From Candidatus Woesearchaeota archaeon (GTDB taxonomy: Archaea; Nanobdellota; Nanobdellia; Woesearchaeales; GW2011-AR4): a DNA stretch of 18,741 nucleotides. Below are positions 13,964-18,741 of this stretch, piece by piece. The stretch spans positions 1 to 18,741 of the forward strand of contig JAHWGX010000098.1 in assembly GCA_019323655.1 (NCBI GenBank), read 5' to 3'. Position numbers and translations under genes: made by a program. The notes beneath the pieces were generated by a model, which was not told the origin of the DNA, did no database searches, and saw only the letters and a list, made by a program, of their open reading frames with translations. Numbering within the stretch: the first letter of the stretch is position 1; each line of letters opens with the position of its first letter.

Positions 13964-14542
13964 ATGAAAAGATGGCTAAAGGTGCTTCTTACAGCTGATT
14001 TTTTTGCTTTATTGGCTATAGGAATGATTACTCCCATATATGCAATATTTGTTGAGGAGATTGGAGGGGACATTCTGGATGCAAGCGGGGCATGGGCTTT
14101 GTTTGCAATAACATCAGGAATTTTAATGTACCTGATAGGCAAGTGGGAAGACCGGGGAAAGCACTATGCCGGAATGCTGTTTTTTGGGTATCTGTTAAGG
14201 TCATTCGCATTTCTCGGATATTTCTTTGTGCAGAATACAATGCAGCTGTTTGGAGTGCAAATAATTTTAGGATTAAGCGTGGCAGTTACAAACCCATCTT
14301 ACGATGCCCTGTACTCAAAGTGCCTGCAGAAAGGGAAATATGCAGCGCAATGGGGCGCATGGGAGGCAATGAACATGATTGTTGAGGCAGTTGCCGCATT
14401 AATCGGAGGCGCAATTGCAAGCTATTTTGGCTTTAAGGCCCTGTTTGCTGTTATGTTCTTGAGCGGAATTATCGGAGTGGGTGTTTCTTCTGTTTTGATT
14501 ACAAGAAAGCCAGCTAAACTGACAGCAAAACCAATCCGATAA
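13964..14542 (+). CDS. half-length MFS-type membrane transporter
   Basis: A 192-aa protein that looks like one six-helix half of a Major Facilitator transporter (normal length about 400, 12 helices). Likely membrane segments: about 7-29, 42-59, 68-88, 90-110, 137-157 and 158-178. The loop after helix 2 reads GKWEDRGKHYAG, a variant of the MFS GxLaDRxGrr motif between helices 2 and 3. NPSYDALYSK follows helix 4, and WGAWEAMN resembles the start of helix 5. The tail (ITRKPAKLTAKPIR) is basic and is read from DNA that encodes the end of the convergent EamA gene; the two overlap by 29 bp. It could be a natural half-size transporter working as a dimer, or a gene that lost its second half. Substrate unknown. 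Confidence 0.7.
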   Translation: MKRWLKVLLTADFFALLAIGMITPIYAIFVEEIGGDILDASGAWALFAITSGILMYLIGKWEDRGKHYAGMLFFGYLLRSFAFLGYFFVQNTMQLFGVQIILGLSVAVTNPSYDALYSKCLQKGKYAAQWGAWEAMNMIVEAVAALIGGAIASYFGFKALFAVMFLSGIIGVGVSSVLITRKPAKLTAKPIR

Positions 14543-15374
14543 TAACAGAAACAACCCCTATTTTCTGGCTTATTTCAAGGACTTCCTTAAAAAATATTCT
14601 TGCCAGGATTATTGTTATAATGGGGTAAGTTGATGAGACCGGGGCAACTATTGATGTTAATTCAGAGCTTATCCCAAAGCCGTAGGACAGGAAGCCGGCT
14701 ATTCTTAATATTCCAATCAATACTACAAAAATTGCAGCATTCTTCGGGAAGGAAATATTTTTTGCTGTTGCGCCTGAATAAGCCAGCAGGAATAAAAGGC
14801 CTATTAGCTCGATTAAAAAAATTGGCAAAAACCAACCGAATTTTGATACAAGAAAGCCAATAAAAACAAAAATAGTGCCCCAGCCGATCATTGCAATCAG
14901 CCCGTATTTTACCCCGGTTCCGATATTTTTTATTTTCAATCCAATCAGGCCATGGAACCTTAAAGATGTTAAGACTGCGCCTAGAATAGCCAGGCTGACG
15001 CCTGCTGTCTGCAATGCATTTAACTTTTCCCCGAGAAAAATGAAGCTTAGGATTACCGTCAAAGCTGCATAAGACGAGGCAATAGGGCTTACAATTGAGA
15101 TTTTGCCTTTTTGCAGTCCCTTGAAAAACGCCAGCAGCGCTAGAATTCCTATGACTCCTGAAATCAAAATTATTGCTGTATCAATAAATGAAAACCTTGG
15201 AATTTCTAAAAAAAACGGAAAGAGCAGAAAAAACAAAATCATGCCTATAAGCTGGCTCCACACAGTTGTTTTAAGAACAGTAGTTTTTCTTACTGCCTTT
15301 GCGACAAAAAAATCAGAGACCCCCCAGCCGAGCATTGCGATAATCCCGAATAATATCCCTGATGAGATGTTCAT
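14514..15374 (-). CDS. EamA/DMT-family transporter
   Basis: A 286-aa membrane protein with about ten hydrophobic segments in two EamA repeats. Repeat 1 covers about residues 1-138 (GIIAMLGWGVSDFFVAKAVRK at the start, then IVSPIASSYAALTVILSFIFLGEKL). Repeat 2 covers about 150-286 (YGLIAMIGWGTIFVFIGF, then IVAPVSSTYPIITIILARIFFKE and a final IIGLVLLSV). The paired phrases GWG, P-hydrophobic-SS-Y and a closing FxxE/K motif are typical of drug/metabolite transporters. The substrate cannot be told. A TTTAAATAAAA box (15394-15404) about 25 bp before the ATG suggests a leaderless mRNA. Its 3' end overlaps the convergent MFS gene by 29 bp. Confidence 0.88.
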   Translation of the reverse strand: MNISSGILFGIIAMLGWGVSDFFVAKAVRKTTVLKTTVWSQLIGMILFFLLFPFFLEIPRFSFIDTAIILISGVIGILALLAFFKGLQKGKISIVSPIASSYAALTVILSFIFLGEKLNALQTAGVSLAILGAVLTSLRFHGLIGLKIKNIGTGVKYGLIAMIGWGTIFVFIGFLVSKFGWFLPIFLIELIGLLFLLAYSGATAKNISFPKNAAIFVVLIGILRIAGFLSYGFGISSELTSIVAPVSSTYPIITIILARIFFKEVLEISQKIGVVSVIIGLVLLSV

Positions 15375-15393
15375 TTTTAATGTTTTAAAATTG

Positions 15394-15404
15394 TTTTATT
15401 TAAA
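15394..15404 (-). promoter_or_regulatory. TATA box of the EamA gene
   Basis: TTTAAATAAAA is centred about 25 bp before the ATG at 15374, consistent with a leaderless transcript. Confidence 0.55.
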
Positions 15405-15419
15405 CTTTTGTTTGTGGCT

Positions 15420-15500
15420 AAAATCCGGCAGCCCCGCAATATTGCCGCGGGTTCTTGACGTTGTGTACCCCAATATATGCCGACCGCAATGGGGAGGCCT
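15420..15500 (-). other. GC-rich structured spacer, possible RNA gene
   Basis: An 80-bp GC-rich island sits between two AT-rich stretches in the gap between the lipoprotein and EamA genes. On the minus strand it begins GGCCTCCCC about 24 bp after a TTATTATAATT box (15515-15525). It can form CCCCA (17-nt loop) TGGGG, and CCCGC (9-nt loop) GCGGG around the palindrome GCAATATTGC; GGC and GCC lie at the outer ends. It has no T-loop sequence, so it is not a tRNA. It has no box C/D pair that I can see and only a short T-run at its end. GC islands in AT-rich archaeal genomes often mark RNA genes, but the family is unknown. Confidence 0.3.
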
Positions 15501-15555
15501 ATAATTTTGAGTGATAATTATAATAAGCAGATAAAGAATTTGTTAATTTTACCCT

Positions 15556-16344
15556 TTATTCTACTTCTGTTGTCAATGTGCCTTGCATTTTATGCTTGAC
15601 ACCTGTATATGAACTAGTGTAAGTAACATTTAAACTCCCAATTGTTCTGTCTCCTCTTACTAACAAACATCCACTTACTGTAAATGATTTTTCTTCCCCA
15701 TTTCTTAAACTTCCTGTTGCAGGTATTGTACAACCATTTGTTATGATATTCATATCCACTGCATCATATCCCATACCGTTTTTTAAAACAACAGTTGTGC
15801 TATCAGCAGTTAGCTTAAAGTCTGTACACACAATGCCTGCTGGTAAATAACATGGTGGAAGCAATTTTGGTTCTGGTTTAAATGCGATGTACCTTTCTTT
15901 TTGTTTTTCTGTAAGAGTATCACATTCTGTATTAAGGTTTTCTTCCAGTTCTTTTTTCGTCATTTCATCATTGATTTCACTAATCACAAAATCTAGGCAT
16001 TGTTGTTTGGAAGAGCAATCTATTAAAGGCGGAATGAAAAATTCACCTCCCACATTAGGTTCAAAAATACAAACCTTGCCTAATTTATCCAAATCTCGCT
16101 TATATTCTTCTAATTTATCTAAATTTTTTTTGTACTCTGCTTCAGTGTATACATATTCCTCAATCTCTTCTGAACCTTTTAGGGCGTCCTCCTCTAAGTC
16201 TTTATCACATACGCCATTATGATTTAAGTCTATACAACAATCATCTCTAACAAGAATATATGGCTTGTCGCATGTTTTTGGAGAGCAACCAATAGTGATT
16301 AATATACTAACAATAAAGATAACCACCAAAATTGTTTTTTTCAT
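15556..16344 (-). CDS. Cys-rich predicted lipoprotein
   Basis: A 262-aa secreted protein of unknown function. Residues 1-20 form a lipoprotein signal: MKK, a hydrophobic stretch, then LITIGC with Cys20 as the likely lipidated residue. Next comes CDKPYILVRDDCCIDLNHNGVCDKD (26-49 region), in which DLNHNGVCD resembles a calcium-binding loop; Cys-Cys-x-Asp-x-Asn-x-Asn-Gly modules of this kind are frequent in DPANN surface proteins. A charged helical section follows (about 60-95, EEYKRDLDKLG). The C-terminal half (about 170-262) is strand-rich with paired cysteines, ending in an Ig-like run SLNVTYTSSYTGVKHKMQGTL. The ATG at 16344 is chosen over the in-frame ATG at 16500 because the latter would run through the tRNA gene. 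A TTTTTTATA box (16381-16389) and an AGAGG ribosome-binding site fit this start. Confidence 0.75.
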   Translation of the reverse strand: MKKTILVVIFIVSILITIGCSPKTCDKPYILVRDDCCIDLNHNGVCDKDLEEDALKGSEEIEEYVYTEAEYKKNLDKLEEYKRDLDKLGKVCIFEPNVGGEFFIPPLIDCSSKQQCLDFVISEINDEMTKKELEENLNTECDTLTEKQKERYIAFKPEPKLLPPCYLPAGIVCTDFKLTADSTTVVLKNGMGYDAVDMNIITNGCTIPATGSLRNGEEKSFTVSGCLLVRGDRTIGSLNVTYTSSYTGVKHKMQGTLTTEVE

Positions 16345-16380
16345 TGATAAGTGCCTCTTGTTTAATTTTTGTAGAACACT

Positions 16381-16389
16381 TATAAAAAA
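16381..16389 (-). promoter_or_regulatory. TATA box of the lipoprotein gene
   Basis: TTTTTTATA lies about 40 bp before the ATG at 16344. It predicts a 15-nt leader carrying AGAGG 8 nt before the start codon. It begins just 25 bp past the end of the tRNA gene. Confidence 0.5.
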
Positions 16390-16427
16390 CTTTCTATGAT
16401 GTGTAATTATGAACGCGCCAGCGAGGA

Positions 16428-16519
16428 CTTTCGCCATTTCTTTTCGTTGCGGAGCACGGGTCGCCGAATGCAGTGAGTGCGACCCTCTCTCTTTGCTCAT
16501 TTCTCTTGAAGAGAAATGT
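16428..16519 (-). other. tRNA-Arg intron 2, 92 nt, in the T loop
   Basis: The intron lies between T-loop positions 59 and 60. The splice site forms a full bulge-helix-bulge: the T stem CGGGG/CCTCG is the outer helix, exon TTCG pairs with intron CGAA as the central 4-bp helix, bulges AAA (5') and AGT (3') flank it, and CATTTCT pairs with AGAAATG inside the intron (one extra G). Cutting after the second base of each bulge restores TTCGAAT exactly. Inside, GGGTCGC pairs with GCGACCC. CATTTCTCTT/AAGAGAAATG is a perfect 10-bp palindrome that competes for the 5' half of the inner helix. No open reading frame of note. Confidence 0.85.
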
Positions 16520-16550
16520 TTCGAACCCCGGACCTACAACTTAGGAGGCT

Positions 16551-16568
16551 CTAGCGTGCTTTTTGCAT
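16551..16568 (-). other. tRNA-Arg intron 1, 18 nt, in the anticodon stem
   Basis: The intron lies between tRNA positions 28 and 29 (29/30 gives the same product). The splice site fits a relaxed bulge-helix-bulge. AGCG of the D-stem end pairs with intron CGCT as the central 4-bp helix; 3-nt bulges ACA (5' site) and AGA (3' site) flank it; and TGC pairs with GCA around AAAAA inside the intron. Cutting after the second base of each bulge leaves ACAGC, which pairs with GTTGT. The outer exon helix is missing, as in other relaxed motifs. Confidence 0.8.
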
Positions 16569-16620
16569 GTCGCTCTATCCAAGCTGAGCTACTGGCGCAC
16601 GGAAAGGAAGATTAAGCAGG

Positions 16621-16631
16621 TATATAATAAA
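16621..16631 (-). promoter_or_regulatory. TATA box of tRNA-Arg
   Basis: TTTATTATATA is centred about 28 bp before the first tRNA base, as expected for an archaeal tRNA promoter. It begins 18 bp past the stop codon of the CBS gene on the same strand. Confidence 0.7.
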
Positions 16632-16648
16632 TTTTTTATTTTTCCTGC

Positions 16649-17059
16649 CTAATATTCCGGTCTTGAATATTCAGAAGTATCTTTGGCCAGCAGGTACCTG
16701 AAGTTCCTGGCTATGCTGTTTGCTGTTATCTTGCCGACAATTTTCCCGTTTTCAGTAACTACTAACCTGCGTATCCTTTTCTCGTCCATTCTCCTGCTTG
16801 CCTCTATTAACCCTTCATTTGCATCTATCGTCAGTATAGGGCTGCTCATAATATCCCTTACTTTTACTATATCGGGGTTTCTTCCCTTTGCCACAATTTT
16901 CCGCAGGATGTCCCTCTCGGTCATTATCCCAACGACCTTGTTCTCCTCTTCCGCCAGCAGGGAGCCTATTAGCTTTTCGTCCATTACTCTCGCAGCTTCA
17001 GAAATAGTAGCGTAGGAGGAAATTTTTGTTGCGCTGTGCATTACATCTTTCACTCTCAT
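16649..17059 (-). CDS. CBS-pair domain protein
   Basis: A 136-aa protein that is a single Bateman module, two CBS domains with nothing else. CBS1 covers about 1-60: VKDVMHSATKISSYATISEAARVMDE, then IGSLLAEEENKVVGIMTERDILRKIV. CBS2 covers about 66-125: VRDIMSSPILTIDANEGLIEASRRMDE, then IRRLVVTENGKIVGKITANSIAR. Such modules bind adenine nucleotides or related ligands and regulate partners; the ligand-contacting (T)ERD motif is seen in CBS1, while CBS2 has ITANSI in its place, so the two sites probably differ. The partner is unknown. A TTTTTATATG box (17081-17090) about 27 bp before the ATG gives a leaderless start. Confidence 0.9.
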   Translation of the reverse strand: MRVKDVMHSATKISSYATISEAARVMDEKLIGSLLAEEENKVVGIMTERDILRKIVAKGRNPDIVKVRDIMSSPILTIDANEGLIEASRRMDEKRIRRLVVTENGKIVGKITANSIARNFRYLLAKDTSEYSRPEY

Positions 17060-17080
17060 AGAAAAACGTTAACAGCAGAG

Positions 17081-17090
17081 CATATAAAAA
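17081..17090 (-). promoter_or_regulatory. TATA box of the CBS gene
   Basis: TTTTTATATG is centred about 27 bp before the ATG at 17059. Confidence 0.55.
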
Positions 17091-17188
17091 TCTTTTTGTA
17101 TTTTGGTGTATCCTTAAATAATTGTGAAACTACTTAATAGTTGTAAAAAAGAAAAACTTTAAAAGTGCAATCTTCTTAGCTCTGTAAA

Positions 17189-17692
17189 ATGAGTGAATTT
17201 AGACTTGGGGAGATTGCTTGGCTATACCAGAGAGATAAAGTTTTTGGAGTTTGCGGGTTTGTAGGGGGTTATAATCGAAAAAAGGAAAAACTCATACTTA
17301 CTATGAGTAATAAGCCAATTAGCAGTTTAGGGGATTATCTTTTTAGGAATTTCAATGGCCAAGCAAACTCATACAAATTGGAAGATTTTGAACTTCATTC
17401 AACATTATACTATGATGAGAACTCACAGACCCATGAAGGATCTCTCAAAAAAGGCGATATTGTCGTAATTCCTGAAATAAGCTTGGTAGATGATGTTTGT
17501 GGATATGTTGTTGAAGCTCATCCAAATGGTTCTTTGTACGAAATAAAATTATCCCTTGCAAATCCACTTAATGATCCTAAAGCAGCCACTCTTTCTAAAC
17601 TAGGAGCTATTAACTTTTGCAGCACTTTTACTGAAAAAACATTGGACTTACCAAATATAGTTAGATTAGTGGAATCAGAATATTCTATGTAA
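17189..17692 (+). CDS. hypothetical strand-rich protein, 167 aa
   Basis: Not recognised. The product looks mainly beta-stranded with repeated short barrels. Part 1 (about 1-60) has RLGEIAWLYQRDKVFGVCGFVGGYNRKKEKLILTMSNKP. Part 2 (about 85-130) has GSLKKGDIVVIPEISLVDDVCGYVVEAHPNGSLYEIKLSL. The two parts share the pattern of a turn-rich strand, a hydrophobic CGxV strand and a charged strand, so it may be an internal duplication of an SH3- or KOW-like barrel; this is inference. No signal peptide. A CTTTAAAAG box (17157-17165) about 28 bp before the ATG suggests a leaderless mRNA. Its 3' end is 57 bp before the PhoU-like gene, which has its own promoter. Confidence 0.6.
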   Translation: MSEFRLGEIAWLYQRDKVFGVCGFVGGYNRKKEKLILTMSNKPISSLGDYLFRNFNGQANSYKLEDFELHSTLYYDENSQTHEGSLKKGDIVVIPEISLVDDVCGYVVEAHPNGSLYEIKLSLANPLNDPKAATLSKLGAINFCSTFTEKTLDLPNIVRLVESEYSM

Positions 17693-17710
17693 TTCTCAAA
17701 AACAAAAAGC

Positions 17711-17720
17711 TTTATAAATA
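17711..17720 (+). promoter_or_regulatory. TATA box of the PhoU-like gene
   Basis: TTTATAAATA predicts transcription from about 17741, where GAGGTG (17741-17746) lies at the very 5' end of the mRNA, 3 nt before ATG 17750. The GTG at 17744 is the alternative start. Confidence 0.55.
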
Positions 17721-17749
17721 CCACCTAAATACATACTATAGAGGTGGGC

Positions 17750-18622
17750 ATGGAAATAAGAAACATACAGAAAACCGGGGACATGCATTATGTTTACCTG
17801 CCGACATCATGGTGCAGGGAGCACAGCCTGACTTCTAAATCAAAGGTAAGCCTAGATTACAGCAGCGATGGCTCATTAATAGTTTCTCCGCAGGTAATAG
17901 AAGAAAAGCCGAAGCACTTAAAATTCAATATTACAGAAGACGAGCCAGAGGTGATCCATAAGCTTGTTGTGGCATCTTACATAAATCCAGTGGCATCATT
18001 TGAGATAAACATGGATAAGGAAATGGACTTTACCAAGCTGTTAAACCAAAAAAGGCTGATAAGCCTTGAGTCGGTAGAGATTGACAAAAAGCAGATCAGC
18101 TCTGACAGCACTGTTACTGTTTCCGATCCCAGCTCTCTGCTGAAAACAATGGTAAGAAAGATAAAGAATATGATAATAGTGATGAGCAAAAATTATGATG
18201 AAAACCTTATCGAGAGGTACGAAGACGAGATTGACAGGAGCAAAATGCTCATAGACAAGTCTGTTATAGGCTCATTAACATCTGGCAAGAGCGCTAAGCT
18301 AAAAAATATTGACCTTTATTACATATCCTTGATATCAAAAGAGCTGGAGATGATGGTTGACAGGCTGATACGCCTCGGAGGGACCGATAAGAAATTTCTT
18401 GACGAGATTGCAAAGCCGATAGAGATTCTGCAGAATATCCTGCAGGACACATTGAAGCTTGACCAGAAGCACGCAATGGACTTCGCAAAAAGCGTTTCGT
18501 TAATTAAACGAATCATGATTAAGGATGTAAAAAGCAGCAATATGGCGCGTGTCAGGCACAGCCTTACGACCATAAGTGAGGTGGTAATGGACTGGATGGT
18601 GACAATTAAAATAGAAAACTAA
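17750..18622 (+). CDS. AbrB-PhoU type phosphate uptake regulator-like protein
   Basis: A 290-aa protein with an N-terminal SpoVT/AbrB-like DNA-binding domain (about 1-45: RNIQKTGDMHYVYLPTSWCREH, then SKSKVSLDYSSDGSLIVSP) and a long helical C-terminal part of PhoU type (about 115-290). The helical part has LLKTMVRKIKNMIIVMSKNYDENLIERYEDEIDRSKMLID, YYISLISKELEMMVDRLIRLGG and a final helix SLTTISEVVMDWMV. AbrB-PhoU fusions are common in archaea and are annotated as phosphate uptake regulators; no phosphate transporter is seen in the window, so the target is unproven. The E(x)EID metal-binding motif of PhoU is partly kept as RYEDEID. Start at ATG 17750 is preferred over GTG 17744 because GAGGTG looks like a ribosome-binding site. 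Confidence 0.75.
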   Translation: MEIRNIQKTGDMHYVYLPTSWCREHSLTSKSKVSLDYSSDGSLIVSPQVIEEKPKHLKFNITEDEPEVIHKLVVASYINPVASFEINMDKEMDFTKLLNQKRLISLESVEIDKKQISSDSTVTVSDPSSLLKTMVRKIKNMIIVMSKNYDENLIERYEDEIDRSKMLIDKSVIGSLTSGKSAKLKNIDLYYISLISKELEMMVDRLIRLGGTDKKFLDEIAKPIEILQNILQDTLKLDQKHAMDFAKSVSLIKRIMIKDVKSSNMARVRHSLTTISEVVMDWMVTIKIEN

Positions 18623-18701
18623 ATATTTTCCATAGACTATTTACATCAGCTTTTTAATGCATTGCAAAAGGACTTTAGGTAAAATCAGCGGAAAAAACAA
18701 A

Positions 18702-18741
18702 ATGGACACGATTATATTAAAGGAAACAAAAGAAGCCCAAA
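18702..18741 (+). CDS. possible start of a further gene, cut by window edge
   Basis: An ATG at 18702 opens a frame that runs to the window end without a stop (13 codons, MDTIILKETKEAQ). There is no clear TATA box at the usual distance. The 79-bp gap after the PhoU-like gene would allow co-transcription. Too short to identify. Confidence 0.3.
   Translation, partial: MDTIILKETKEAQ

Larger units (their letters stand above)
16414..16598 (-). tRNA. tRNA-Arg (anticodon CCT) with two introns
   Basis: All arms of a tRNA-Arg are present once two introns are removed, giving exactly 75 nt. Acceptor: GCGCCAG (16598-16592) pairs perfectly with CTGGCGC (16421-16415), followed by discriminator G (16414); no CCA is encoded. 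TA at positions 8-9; D arm GCTC/GAGC with an AGCTTGGATA loop. Anticodon stem after splicing: ACAGC/GTTGT (one G-U pair), loop CTCCTAA, anticodon CCT at 16545-16543. Variable AGGTC. T stem CGGGG/CCTCG (one G-U), loop TTCGAAT after splicing. The body matches archaeal tRNA-Arg(CCT) in its D arm and anticodon loop. A TATA box (16621-16631) sits about 26 bp upstream. Both introns are at sites other than the usual 37/38. A scan that does not allow a long T-arm intron may miss this gene. Confidence 0.92.

Noticed and set aside
15420..15500. tRNA gene
   Set aside because: No T-loop consensus, D arm or matching acceptor stem on either strand, with or without introns.
16345..16500. Extended N-terminus of the lipoprotein (in-frame ATG at 16500)
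   Set aside because: It would cross the tRNA-Arg gene and place the signal peptide 52 residues inside; the TATA box, AGAGG site and lipobox all fit the ATG at 16344.
16409..16615. Plus-strand reading frame over the tRNA
   Set aside because: It lies antisense to tRNA-Arg and its introns, with Cys- and Arg-rich low-sense translation; no promoter fits.

Overview
The window reads as chromosomal DNA of an archaeon. Most genes have a TATA box about 25-28 bp upstream of the start codon, so many mRNAs look leaderless. A GatE-type Glu-tRNA(Gln) amidotransferase subunit is present, and a tRNA gene is split by introns with bulge-helix-bulge splice sites. The genome is AT-rich and gene-dense, with small proteins and a lipoprotein carrying a Cys-Cys-x-Asp-x-Asn-x-Asn-Gly motif. 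These traits fit a DPANN-type lineage; that placement is inference and no marker in the window fixes it.

Positions 1-8740, nearly all on the minus strand, hold a scattered de novo purine cluster: purC (cut by the window edge), purE (two PurE-like domains, class II-like first domain), purS (two PurS units in one chain), purQ and purL. Together these cover FGAM synthase (PurL+PurQ+PurS), AIR carboxylase and SAICAR synthase. Between purQ and purL sits a non-purine block: an OB-fold-like protein, a YgjP-like zinc metallopeptidase, a pRiA4b ORF-3-like protein and a broken 37-codon ORF. A DUF3800 gene lies on the plus strand between purE and purS. A three-hairpin, T-run-terminated candidate small RNA lies at 1900-1970 (-).

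Positions 8741-11808 (+) hold three small unrecognised genes and gatE. This GatE is only 477 aa and appears to lack the AspRS-like insert domain.

Positions 11878-13908 hold a gene of unknown function cut in two by a 1177-bp IS630-family element (12044-13220). Removing the element and one copy of the TA target duplication restores one open frame of 283 codons. The transposase itself is split by a -1 frameshift. Next come a half-length MFS gene and a convergent, overlapping EamA/DMT transporter.

Positions 15375-18741 hold a GC-rich structured spacer, a Cys-rich lipoprotein and tRNA-Arg(CCT) with two non-canonical introns (18 nt in the anticodon stem, 92 nt in the T loop). After these come a CBS-pair protein, an unknown gene, an AbrB-PhoU-like regulator and the first codons of another gene. 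The strongest items for a second look are the doubly interrupted tRNA-Arg, the small RNA at 1900-1970, the clean IS630 gene disruption, and the domain changes in PurS, PurE and GatE. No CRISPR array or defence island was seen.
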